Assembly (NCBI GenBank): GCA_002407905.1
Contig: DHPL01000022.1
Coordinates: 40,878 to 72,023, forward strand
DNA length: 31,146 nt
Direction of reading: 5' to 3'
DNA from: Anaerolineaceae bacterium UBA5365
Lineage (GTDB): Bacteria; Chloroflexota; Anaerolineae; Anaerolineales; Anaerolineaceae
Position 1 is the first letter of the stretch, and the number at the start of each line of letters is the position of its first letter. A program made the translations under genes and the position numbers. Shown here piece by piece: positions 8,497-15,804 of the stretch. A model generated the notes under the pieces. That model saw only the letters and a program-made list of their open reading frames with translations, made no database searches and was not told the DNA's origin.

Positions 8497-8569
8497 GCCC
8501 CAGTGGCTCAATGGACAGAGCGAGGCACTCCTAACGCCTAGGCTGGGGGTTCGATTCCCTCCTGGGGCA
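8497..8569 (+). tRNA. tRNA-Arg (anticodon CCT)
   Basis: 73 nt that fold as a complete cloverleaf: acceptor stem GCCCCAG/CTGGGGC with discriminator A, D stem GCTC/GAGC, anticodon loop CTCCTAA with anticodon CCT (reads AGG), five-base variable region and T arm with TTCGATT loop. The anticodon stem has one A-C mismatch at its loop end (positions 31-39). CCA is not encoded, so the 3' end must be added by nucleotidyltransferase. A strong terminator follows within 3 nt. tRNA-Arg(CCU) genes are frequent integration sites for mobile islands, relevant to the sugar module just downstream. Confidence 0.95.
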
Positions 8570-8571
8570 TC

Positions 8572-8602
8572 AAAAAAACACAGCCCATGGGCTGTGTTTT
8601 TT
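8572..8602. terminator. Bidirectional terminator between tRNA-Arg and the sugar operon
   Basis: Perfect 8-bp arms ACACAGCC (8578-8585) and GGCTGTGT (8590-8597), flanked by seven A's on the left and six T's on the right. It can end both the plus-strand tRNA transcript and the minus-strand operon that stops at 8646. Confidence 0.88.
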
Positions 8603-8645
8603 CTTACTGGCCAATCCTTTACGTTTTCGATCTAAATGCTGATCA

Positions 8646-10190
8646 TTAACCTTGGAAATTGTGTTTCTTCAGGAAATTGGTTCGAGCTTCCCAGGCGGGG
8701 AAGAGTGCATAAGGAATCTGCTTGTAAACTTCGTACAGATCAGCGTAGATTTCCACGTTTTCCTTGATGGGCTCGTAAACTCGTTCAACTTTGCAGAACG
8801 AATCGTATGTCTCCAGCAAATCAGAGAATATACCGGCTGCGAAAGCTGCGTTTGCCGCTACACCCTTTGCTCCAAACTCAGTACCTCCAGGCAAGCTGAT
8901 CGGCGCGTTGCAGATGTCAGCAAAAATCTGGCACCACACGGCTGATTTCGTTCCACCTCCTGAGAGGCGGATGTCGTTGACGGGGTAGGTGTAAGCGTCC
9001 AGACAGTGCTTGTTCGCAAAAGCCATGCCTTCATATACTGCACGATGCAAGGTCTGGCGGTCACTGCGCAGGTTCAGCCCAAAAATATTCCCACGGGCAT
9101 TGGTATTTGTAAACGGAGCCCGTTCACCTGCAGCATTCATGTATGGGTGATAGATCACACCGTTGCACCCTGGATTGACTTTAGCGATTTCCTCGTCGTA
9201 GATCTGGAAAACGCTTCTGTTCTCTTCCTTCGCCCGCACTTCGTCTGCATAGGTGAAGTTGCGGTTGAACCAGTCTGTGTTTGGTGTACCAGTGAGAGGG
9301 GCAACCAACTGCTGCCACATCCCTGGCATGTTGCTGATGGTTTGGCATCCCAGCATGGGGGATGTTGCATAATGGGGCATCTGAAGCATGATGACGCCGG
9401 ATGTGCCCAGAATAATATTCGCTTGTCCGGGGCGATTTGCTCCAACACCTGCCGTGCAGCAGACCACATCCCAACCAATTGAAGCAACCGGTAAGCCTTC
9501 GGGCAGCCCGGTCTCATCCGATGCCTTCTTGGTTACGTAACCGCAGAGTTCCCATGGATCTTGCATCGGAAGGAACTTATCTTTCAAATCCAGTATGCCT
9601 TCAAGTTCCATCACCTTGTCGCTGTATTGCCTGGATTCGTCGACCTGGGAGTACATATCCGTGGCGTTCGAACCAAATTCGCCGGTGAGGTTGTAGCACA
9701 TCCAGTTGGTATTCAGACAGAAATACTTCGTCCGTTCCAGAACTTCGGGTTCATGCTCTTTCATCCAAGGCAGGAGGATGCCAACGTCACCCGTCATGAG
9801 CCAGTTACTGGTGGCTTTGAAGATTTGTTCCATCTTGCCTGTCTCGATCCATTCTCTGGTCATATCCGCGCAGCGTGCGTCATTCCAAAGGATGGCTTTG
9901 CGGGTTGGGCGTTTATTTGCATCCAGGAAGCAAACACCAACCCCTTTACCGCCCAGGCCGAGAGCCCGGATTTCTTGCTTATTGACACCACTTTTTGCCA
10001 AGAGATCCCGAATTACATTGGATACCTCTGCCCAATCAGTGTCCATGTCGAACTCGGACCAGCCAAAATGCGGTTCTTCAACTGGAGTGGAACGCGCGGC
10101 AACACAAATTTCCTTGCCCTGCATATCAAAGAGTGCAGCTTTAACCATTGATGTTCCAGAATCTATTCCGATAACGTACCCAGTTTCCAT
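8646..10190 (-). CDS. FGGY-family carbohydrate kinase
   Basis: 514 residues, typical of the FGGY sugar kinases (xylulokinase, glycerol kinase, erythritol kinase group). The N-terminal ATPase lobe opens with IGIDSGTSMVKAALFD (7-22). The expected catalytic base is D241 in the SIGWD segment, followed by LGTSG at 261-265. The second FGGY signature, LSGGGTKSAVWCQIFADI, is at 409-426. It transfers phosphate from ATP to a sugar or polyol. The N-terminal LGLGGKGVGVCF segment and the LWNDAR motif (101-106) are compatible with a pentulose or tetritol substrate, but specificity cannot be read from sequence. It is the last gene of a four-gene minus-strand operon. The start at 10190 has GGGAGAG at proper spacing. 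The gap to the dehydrogenase gene is 48 nt. Confidence 0.92.
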   Translation of the reverse strand: METGYVIGIDSGTSMVKAALFDMQGKEICVAARSTPVEEPHFGWSEFDMDTDWAEVSNVIRDLLAKSGVNKQEIRALGLGGKGVGVCFLDANKRPTRKAILWNDARCADMTREWIETGKMEQIFKATSNWLMTGDVGILLPWMKEHEPEVLERTKYFCLNTNWMCYNLTGEFGSNATDMYSQVDESRQYSDKVMELEGILDLKDKFLPMQDPWELCGYVTKKASDETGLPEGLPVASIGWDVVCCTAGVGANRPGQANIILGTSGVIMLQMPHYATSPMLGCQTISNMPGMWQQLVAPLTGTPNTDWFNRNFTYADEVRAKEENRSVFQIYDEEIAKVNPGCNGVIYHPYMNAAGERAPFTNTNARGNIFGLNLRSDRQTLHRAVYEGMAFANKHCLDAYTYPVNDIRLSGGGTKSAVWCQIFADICNAPISLPGGTEFGAKGVAANAAFAAGIFSDLLETYDSFCKVERVYEPIKENVEIYADLYEVYKQIPYALFPAWEARTNFLKKHNFQG

Positions 10191-10238
10191 TTCTCTCCCT
10201 TTACTATGTTTTTTTAGTGGTCAAATCAAGATCAGTAA

Positions 10239-11027
10239 TTAGAGTTTTCCGGCAGCTTCCCAGGCTTTGAATGGCCGTTGGACTGCCCATGCACCGCCAT
10301 CACTGGCAATGCCGATACCAGTTGTGTACTCTGATAGATCGGTCGCTAAAAACCAACAAATCCGCGCGATCTGCTCAGGTTTACCAAACTCTCTCATAGG
10401 GATTTGATCAAGTTTGGCAGTCGGACGTTCCTCGATGATGTGATGAACCATGGGTGTATCCGTTACGCTTGGCGCGTACCCGTTTACACGGATGCCGTAT
10501 GGAGCGCATTCCGCTGCCAGAACTCTGGTAAGGCATGCAACAGCTGCTTTTGTTGCGCAATACACACCCAGGCCAAAATCGGGGAATTGGCCAAGAATTG
10601 AATGTGCATTGATGATTGATCCGCCAGGGTGGTCCTTCATCAGCTTGATTGCGGCTCTGGATGTATTCAGAACGCCTTTCAGGTTTACGTCGATCAGCCG
10701 ATCACAGACTTCGTCCGTGAAATCCTCGATCCGTTCCCGGACGAATATTCCAGCATTGTTAACCTGGACGTTGATGCGGCCAAAGTGTGCACCAATTTCA
10801 TCATAAGCATCGCTTACACTTTTTCTGTCGGTCACATCGCAATGAATTGCCAGTGCGTCTGCACCTAAACCTTTCGCTTGCCGGGAAACTTCGATGGCAT
10901 TCTCGAGGTTAACGTCAAGTACGGCAACGTCATAATTTCTCTCCGCAAAATAGAGAACTATTGCTTTGCCTATTCCTTGTCCTCCTCCCGTGACTACAAT
11001 TACAGGTTTGGTATTTGGCTCTGCCAT
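10239..11027 (-). CDS. Short-chain dehydrogenase/reductase (SDR), NAD-type
   Basis: 262 residues from the ATG at 11027, chosen because CTCCTT on the plus strand (AAGGAG on the coding strand) sits 6 nt upstream. An ATG at 11045 overlaps the deoC stop as ATGA and would add six residues. Classical SDR features: TGGGQGIG at 13-20, NNAG at 90-93, N115, S143, and Y156-x3-K160 (YCATK). Asp38 at the end of the second beta strand suggests NAD(H) rather than NADP(H). In sugar and polyol operons these enzymes interconvert hydroxyl and keto groups. With the kinase it could supply or use a keto sugar. The exact substrate is unknown. Confidence 0.93.
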   Translation of the reverse strand: MAEPNTKPVIVVTGGGQGIGKAIVLYFAERNYDVAVLDVNLENAIEVSRQAKGLGADALAIHCDVTDRKSVSDAYDEIGAHFGRINVQVNNAGIFVRERIEDFTDEVCDRLIDVNLKGVLNTSRAAIKLMKDHPGGSIINAHSILGQFPDFGLGVYCATKAAVACLTRVLAAECAPYGIRVNGYAPSVTDTPMVHHIIEERPTAKLDQIPMREFGKPEQIARICWFLATDLSEYTTGIGIASDGGAWAVQRPFKAWEAAGKL

Positions 11028-11041
11028 GTTAGGCTCCTTGG

Positions 11042-11713
11042 TCATTGATTTTTTGATTTTTCGAAACTATCAAGAATTGCCATTGAAGCAGAGACGCCCA
11101 GCCTTTCTGCTCCGGCTTCGATTACAGCGGAGGCCTGTTCCCAGGTCCGGATCCCGCCGGAGGCTTTAACATGCATCTCCTTGGGAATCGAAGCTTTCAT
11201 CAATGCCACATCATGGACTGTTGCCCCACCGGTGCCAAATCCGGTTGATGTTTTGACAAAATTTGCGCCAGCTTCTGCTGCCGCTTTACACGCCATCACT
11301 TTTTGGGGATCCGTGAGATAACAGGTTTCGATGATCACTTTGACCAGTTTTCCATTTGCAGCAGTGACAACAGCCCTGATATCATCCACAACTTCGGCAT
11401 AATTACCGGCCAGGAGTTGGCCGATATTAATGACCATGTCGATTTCCTGGGCCCCTTTCTCAATTGCATCAGTTGTTTCGAATGCTTTTGCTTTGCTCGT
11501 GCTTGCACCCAGAGGGAAGCCAACAACCGTACAAACCTTTACTTCGCTCCCTTCAAGCAGCTTCGCAGCCTGACGAACATTCGTGGGATTGACACAGACG
11601 GAAGCTGCACCGATTTTTATAGCCTCCGCACAAATGGTTTCTATTTCATCAGGTACAGCCGTGGCTTTGAGTAGGGTGTGGTCAAACATTTTTCCTAGTG
11701 CTTTTTTATCCAT
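11042..11713 (-). CDS. deoC: Deoxyribose-phosphate aldolase (DeoC family)
   Basis: 223 residues from the ATG at 11713, which follows GGAGG; a longer start at 11746 would overlap the upstream gene. The fold is a class I aldolase TIM barrel. The three key positions are present: D92 in EIDMVINIG, Schiff-base K154 in FVKTSTGF and K183 in VKASGGIR. The textbook reaction is 2-deoxyribose 5-phosphate to glyceraldehyde 3-phosphate plus acetaldehyde. Context argues for a role in catabolism of an imported sugar rather than nucleoside salvage, since no nucleoside phosphorylase or cytidine deaminase is adjacent. DeoC homologues with other deoxy- or keto-sugar phosphate substrates exist, so the substrate is open. 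Confidence 0.93.
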   Translation of the reverse strand: MDKKALGKMFDHTLLKATAVPDEIETICAEAIKIGAASVCVNPTNVRQAAKLLEGSEVKVCTVVGFPLGASTSKAKAFETTDAIEKGAQEIDMVINIGQLLAGNYAEVVDDIRAVVTAANGKLVKVIIETCYLTDPQKVMACKAAAEAGANFVKTSTGFGTGGATVHDVALMKASIPKEMHVKASGGIRTWEQASAVIEAGAERLGVSASMAILDSFEKSKNQ

Positions 11714-11729
11714 CTTTCCTCCATCTTGT

Positions 11730-12632
11730 TCACAGCATTTTTTCATCGGCTAATTGTGATTTAATCGCCTCCTTTTCTTTATCGTTGACTTCACTTAAGG
11801 ATTGTTTCATGCACCCTAAGGGTCTGCCCAGTTCTGCGCTTACAAACTTATATGCAGACATGAATGGTCCGGTCTTAAGCGCTTCCCGAACTTTGAGAAC
11901 CTTGAATTGCAATTCAGTTGCGTGTCCCCAATCCTTACGCTTACAGGCGTCTACGAGGCTAACAATCAATTCCGGGAATACAACGGTGATGAGTGAGATT
12001 ACCCCTAAGCCACCCAGCATCATGGTTGTAGAGATTTGGGCATCGCTCCCAGCCATGAGTTCGAAGCGTCTGCCGCTTGGAATCAAAGATAGCAGTGTTT
12101 GAAGTTCGATGATATTTTGGGTGCTGTCCTTGTAACCAAAAAATGCTTCGTTAGTGACAAACAATTTAGCAACTAATTTTGGAGAAAGTTTGTTTCCGGT
12201 CTCTGGAGCGTTATAGATGTAGACCGGCAAAGGAGAAGCGGAAGCAATGGAATTGAAGTAATCGAACAATCCACCTTCTGTGAACTTATAGATCAGCGGC
12301 GGGGTGATTGCAATTGCATTTGCCCCTAATGCAGCATAGGCTTCCACGTCTTTCAGAGCTTCAGCGGTTGAATTACGAATGATATTGCCCATGACGGGGA
12401 CCTGGTTGGCATTGGTATCGATGATGGTCTTCGCGGCTAAAACACGATCCTGATCGGACATCATCAAGGCTTCGCTGGCCAGACCGTTAATGAACAACCC
12501 GGTAATACCATTGCTGACCAGAAAAGCTATTTCATTTGAAAGCGCGCTCAGATCAACCTGACCAGTTTCAGTAAACGGTGTGATTACTTCGGATGCTGCT
12601 CCACTAAATAAGGGTTGATTCTCATCAAGCAT
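11730..12632 (-). CDS. DHDPS/NAL-family class I aldolase or dehydratase with altered substrate motif
   Basis: 300 residues, the standard length for the dihydrodipicolinate synthase/N-acetylneuraminate lyase family. The Schiff-base lysine is K168 in FFGYKDST and the proton-relay tyrosine is Y140 in VYIYNAP. The usual GTTGE or GSTGE motif that holds the substrate carboxylate is replaced by GLASE at 50-54, so both hydroxyl residues are lost. It is therefore unlikely to be a plain DapA, and the sugar-operon context also argues against lysine synthesis. It may cleave or dehydrate a different 2-keto acid or keto sugar. First gene of the operon, with AAGGAG 7 nt before the ATG. Its end lies 16 nt before the chosen deoC start. 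Confidence 0.85.
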   Translation of the reverse strand: MLDENQPLFSGAASEVITPFTETGQVDLSALSNEIAFLVSNGITGLFINGLASEALMMSDQDRVLAAKTIIDTNANQVPVMGNIIRNSTAEALKDVEAYAALGANAIAITPPLIYKFTEGGLFDYFNSIASASPLPVYIYNAPETGNKLSPKLVAKLFVTNEAFFGYKDSTQNIIELQTLLSLIPSGRRFELMAGSDAQISTTMMLGGLGVISLITVVFPELIVSLVDACKRKDWGHATELQFKVLKVREALKTGPFMSAYKFVSAELGRPLGCMKQSLSEVNDKEKEAIKSQLADEKML

Positions 12633-12960
12633 TGTTTTCTCCTTGGTAGAAACTTGCTTACATTGACCTAAACTTGACCTGCCTGGTATGACTTTTGTGC
12701 CAATTTCGATATTTACTTCTAAATGTTCTAAGAACTCCCGGATATTAATCGCAGGTTTTATCTATTGTACTCCGTTTTTTGTGAAACTTGTTACAAAAGC
12801 AATTAATGCGGTATTCTTGCACAAATGTAATGTGTCAAACTAATCCATTGGTATTGGACTGGGATTCTATGAAGCTTTCCCCTTGTATTGTTTACATGAG
12901 CAGGTGTTATAAGGCTTCGGTACCGTATAATAAAAGCTCTATAGCAAAGGAAGATGGAAA
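12633..12960. promoter_or_regulatory. Divergent promoter/operator region of the sugar module
   Basis: This 328-nt intergenic region carries no ORF. For the operon, a TACAAT -10 lies on the minus strand at 12769-12764 without a good -35. Its -35 zone is covered by an inverted repeat, TTTTGT (12777-12782), 10 nt, ACAAAA (12793-12798). For the regulator, a perfect TATAAT at 12926-12931 lies 29 nt before the ATG with a weak -35. The repeat is a plausible site for the SorC-type regulator. Confidence 0.45.
12777..12798. promoter_or_regulatory. Candidate operator (inverted repeat) for the SorC-type regulator
   Basis: Perfect 6-nt arms TTTTGT and ACAAAA around a 10-nt centre, centred about 21 nt upstream of the minus-strand TACAAT box. 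A site over a poor -35 fits activation or repression; which one cannot be told from sequence. Confidence 0.35.
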
Positions 12961-13914
12961 ATGACTGGATCTGACCGGAGAACGCTTGCCGAAATCGCAC
13001 ATGAATATTACTCAAATGGATTAACTCAAGCGGCCATCGCTGAGAAATTCGGAATTTCACGGCCATTGGTATCCAGAAAACTTACAGAGGCAAGAGACAA
13101 AGGAATCGTCAAAATCTTTATTGATGATTACGAGCAAGAAATTTCTGCCATGGAGCAACAATTTCTCTCCATTTTCAATTTAAAGGGTATACGCATCGCG
13201 TCTGTGCCTACTGATGATGTTGCCCTTAGCGTACAGATCACTGCACAACTTGGCGCACGGTACCTCAGCGAATTTATTAATGACGGGGATCGCTTGGGCC
13301 TTGGTTGGGGATGGACGCTCTATGAGATGAGTAAGGCCTTCAAACAACAGGAATTCTCGGTTGAGATGGTATGTCAGTTGACTGGAAGTGTAGATAATGC
13401 CCATACCCGTGGTTATTCTAATGAGATTGTCGGCAACTTTGCCAAGAAACTGAATGCAGCCAGCGCTTACACGCTCCCTTGCCCTGTCATGGTTGACAAT
13501 GTGATCATTTCAGACACATTGCGGCATGACGCAAAAATCCGGGAATTATTAAACCGCGGAAGCACCTGTAACAAATTCCTGATCAATATTGCCTTGCCTG
13601 ATAAAGAATCATGCCTTTATCAAGCTGGGTATCTGGATGATACAGATTTAGAGACCTTAACTAATAGCGGTTCAGTTGGAAGTGTTAATTGCAGGTTTTT
13701 TAACGAACAAGGCGAAGTAAGCGACCAGGATATCGATAATCGAACGATGGGTATCTCCATTGAGCAAATCAAAAATGCTGATTGCGTGTTGGCTTGTATC
13801 ACCGGAAAACAAAAGGCAGAGGCTGTTTATATTGCCCTTAAGCATGGATTAATCAATGTGCTAGTCATTGATTCTCAGACTGCTGAAGCAATTCTGGACT
13901 TAGCCGGTGCTTGA
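12961..13914 (+). CDS. SorC/DeoR-type sugar-binding transcriptional regulator
   Basis: 317 residues. An N-terminal helix-turn-helix lies at about 21-50 (LTQAAIAEKFGISRPLVSRKL), followed by a sugar-phosphate-binding domain from about 60 to the end. That domain has the phosphosugar-isomerase-like fold of the SorC family, with the GLGWGWTLYEM loop at 113-123 as its typical effector site. Members usually bind a phosphorylated sugar made by their own pathway. Bacillus subtilis DeoR, which belongs to this family and responds to deoxyribose 5-phosphate, also neighbours deoC. It is divergent from the operon, so it most likely controls it and itself. The ATG at 12961 follows AAAGGAAG. Its base composition is clearly AT-richer than rho or the ftsK gene. 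It ends at a bidirectional terminator. Confidence 0.9.
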   Translation: MTGSDRRTLAEIAHEYYSNGLTQAAIAEKFGISRPLVSRKLTEARDKGIVKIFIDDYEQEISAMEQQFLSIFNLKGIRIASVPTDDVALSVQITAQLGARYLSEFINDGDRLGLGWGWTLYEMSKAFKQQEFSVEMVCQLTGSVDNAHTRGYSNEIVGNFAKKLNAASAYTLPCPVMVDNVIISDTLRHDAKIRELLNRGSTCNKFLINIALPDKESCLYQAGYLDDTDLETLTNSGSVGSVNCRFFNEQGEVSDQDIDNRTMGISIEQIKNADCVLACITGKQKAEAVYIALKHGLINVLVIDSQTAEAILDLAGA

Positions 13915-13951
13915 TCCCAATTGTCGAATGTCGATTCTATTATAAGGAATC

Positions 13952-13980
13952 AACAAACACAGCCAACGGCTGTGTTTGTT
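13952..13980. terminator. Bidirectional terminator after the SorC-type regulator
   Basis: A perfect 13-bp stem with a 3-nt loop: AACAAACACAGCC (13952-13964) and GGCTGTGTTTGTT (13968-13980). The inner 8-nt arms equal those of the terminator at 8578-8597. It separates two convergent genes; its T-runs are interrupted by G. Confidence 0.75.
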
Positions 13981-13990
13981 TGTAGGCCCA

Positions 13991-14377
13991 TCACAGAAAG
14001 AATCTTGAAAAATTGACCTGGTGCGGCGGGATGCCCACAGAAATTCCATATTCTGTTACCGCGAGATATTGGGCATGGTCGCGCCGGTCAACATAAAAGA
14101 CCTGACCCGGAAAAATGATGTAATGGTGACTGTCGTTGCAGAAATCTGCATACCATTCCCCTGGATGATCCTGTTCGAAGGCCTCGGAGAGTTGGTCGGC
14201 CAGCCTCTCGGCCTGATCTTCCGGAATGCAGACGTAATGCTTGGTCCATTGTGCAAGCCAAGGAGTCTCATGTGCTTCGGTGACGGTTACAACGACTGTT
14301 TTTTCGATGGGTATTCCCTGCATCAAGAGAGGGTCTTTCAGCGACTCTTCAATAATTACCCCGCGGTAGTCAGACAT
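13991..14377 (-). CDS. Conserved hypothetical protein (small alpha/beta protein)
   Basis: 128 residues, starting at the second of two adjacent ATGs because AAGGAG then sits 7 nt upstream. The pattern MSDYRGVIIEESL, a TPWLAQWTKHYVCIPE segment, EWYADFCNDSHHYIIFPGQ at about 75-93 and YGISVGIPPHQVNF at the end matches, from memory, a widespread family of bacterial proteins without assigned function. It has no membrane segment or signal peptide. A His/Asp/Tyr-rich centre could bind a ligand, but nothing diagnostic is present. It lies on the far side of the sugar module's terminator and is convergent with the regulator. Confidence 0.75.
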   Translation of the reverse strand: MSDYRGVIIEESLKDPLLMQGIPIEKTVVVTVTEAHETPWLAQWTKHYVCIPEDQAERLADQLSEAFEQDHPGEWYADFCNDSHHYIIFPGQVFYVDRRDHAQYLAVTEYGISVGIPPHQVNFSRFFL

Positions 14378-14431
14378 CATTAATCTCCTTTCCAGGAGAT
14401 TATAGAACTGTTGTTCTGAATTTACAAGAGG

Positions 14432-14827
14432 TCAGTCTTCGGAATCGATGCCGGCGTCCAAATCTTCATCCATATCATCGGCTTGCATCAGGTCCGTATC
14501 GTTGGGGTTCAGGCGCACCCAAAGCATGAGCACTTCGCCATCCGGTGTGTCGGCAGCGCGGGCGGCTAAGATGGGGGCTTCCTTTTTCAAACCGACCCGG
14601 TCCTTGAAAACCAGGTACATGCTCTGGTGCTCCTGCCAGGCATTCCGGCAGCGTTCCAGGAGCAATTCGGAATTGAAAGTGCGCAGCACCGTCAGGGCAA
14701 CATCGAAAAGGTAGGGGCTTTCCAGGCTGGCGGCCATCCAGGCAAGCCCGCCATAGGCGCGGGAGTTGGAAGAAATGCGCTCGAATGTTGGGGTTGGCCC
14801 CTCAATGATCGTGATTTGATTTTCCAT
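14432..14827 (-). CDS. Hypothetical cytoplasmic protein with acidic C-terminus
   Basis: 131 residues. I do not recognise a family. The centre is mixed helix and strand (VALTVLRTFNSELLLERC, then MYLVFKDRVG and EVLMLWVRL), and the last 20 residues are strongly acidic (many Asp and Glu). No signal peptide or membrane helix is seen. The ATG at 14827 has no ribosome binding site. An extended -10 (TGG then TATCAT, minus strand 14843-14838) would give a leader of about 4 nt, so it may be nearly leaderless. Confidence 0.65.
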   Translation of the reverse strand: MENQITIIEGPTPTFERISSNSRAYGGLAWMAASLESPYLFDVALTVLRTFNSELLLERCRNAWQEHQSMYLVFKDRVGLKKEAPILAARAADTPDGEVLMLWVRLNPNDTDLMQADDMDEDLDAGIDSED

Positions 14828-14893
14828 TTCAGCCGGTATGATACCACAAGCAGGCAGCGGGCCGCATGCTTTTAGGGCGGCCTTTCACGCCTA

Positions 14894-15793
14894 TTAAATT
14901 CCCAGCACACCGCTCAGGATGAAAACCGAGATCGAACCAAGGATGATCCCGCTGGCTACGAAATGTTGGTGCCCATGTTCCCGGGCAGCTGGGATCAGTT
15001 CATCCAGCGTGATGAATACCATCACCCCGCCGGCGAAGGCCAGGGCCCCGGGCACAAGAGCCTGAAAACGTACCAGGAAGATGCTGGCAAGCAAAGCCCC
15101 AATCGGCTCAGCCAGTCCGGAAAGAAATGCCACGCGCAAGGCGTCCTCGCGGCAAACGCCGGCCTTACATAGCGGCAGGGCGGTGGCGATGCCTTCGGGG
15201 ATGTTATGCAGCATGATTGCCAAAGCGATGAATAGCCCGAAGCGTGGGCTGTGCATGTAGCCCGCACCCACAGCGATGCCTTCGGGGAGGTTGTGCAAAG
15301 CGATGCCGATCGCCAGAAGCAGGCTGGTGCGAACAAGTTTTCGGTCTACCTGAGGGCTGTTCCAGCGGAGGCCCTGGTGTTCCCGCCGTCTGGCCCGTTT
15401 ACGCTCCACACTGGCAGCATCGCAGCCGCAAGGGCGAAGGGGTTTATCACAGCAATCCTTAGCTCCGGAAACATCCAGCAGCTCGCTTTTCCGGGGCACT
15501 TCCTCTTCCCCAAAACGGATATGCGGAGAAAGCGTATCCAGGAGAAACATGGAAATCGCCCCGAGGGTGAAACCGATCGTGGCCGTCCAGGGGCCGGCCA
15601 TATCCCAGGCTTCATTGACCAGCTCCAGGAAGGATAGGCAGATCATCACGCCCGCCGTGATGCCCATCAGAAGGCCGTACATGCGCCGTCCCGGGCGGCG
15701 GATGATGGCGATGAGGCCGCCAAGGCCCGTTCCCAGGCTGGCTACAAAGCTGAGCAAAAATACGTTTAAAACAGGCGGGAGATTCTCGAACAT
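14894..15793 (-). CDS. ZIP-family divalent metal transporter with Cys-rich cytoplasmic loop
   Basis: 299 residues, about eight membrane helices. The two metal-transport signatures of ZIP proteins, HNLPEG (167-172) and HNIPEG (196-201), sit in neighbouring helices. E265 in ITLDELIP and a REHGHQH cluster (271-277) follow. Between helices 3 and 4 is a long loop (about 91-153) that carries a cysteine cluster (C114, C115, C122, C124) and a strongly basic RKRARRREH stretch, where other ZIP transporters have a His-rich loop. It probably imports zinc, iron or another divalent metal. It starts 11 nt after the NifX-like gene, with AGAGGA close to the ATG, so the two are co-transcribed. Confidence 0.92.
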   Translation of the reverse strand: MFENLPPVLNVFLLSFVASLGTGLGGLIAIIRRPGRRMYGLLMGITAGVMICLSFLELVNEAWDMAGPWTATIGFTLGAISMFLLDTLSPHIRFGEEEVPRKSELLDVSGAKDCCDKPLRPCGCDAASVERKRARRREHQGLRWNSPQVDRKLVRTSLLLAIGIALHNLPEGIAVGAGYMHSPRFGLFIALAIMLHNIPEGIATALPLCKAGVCREDALRVAFLSGLAEPIGALLASIFLVRFQALVPGALAFAGGVMVFITLDELIPAAREHGHQHFVASGIILGSISVFILSGVLGI

Positions 15794-15804
15794 GCGTCCT
15801 CTGT

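Noticed and set aside
13920..13945. Possible att-like remnant of the tRNA-Arg 3' end at the far end of the sugar module
   Set aside because: Only TCGATTC (7 nt) matches the T loop of the tRNA; this is too short to distinguish from chance and there is no integrase.
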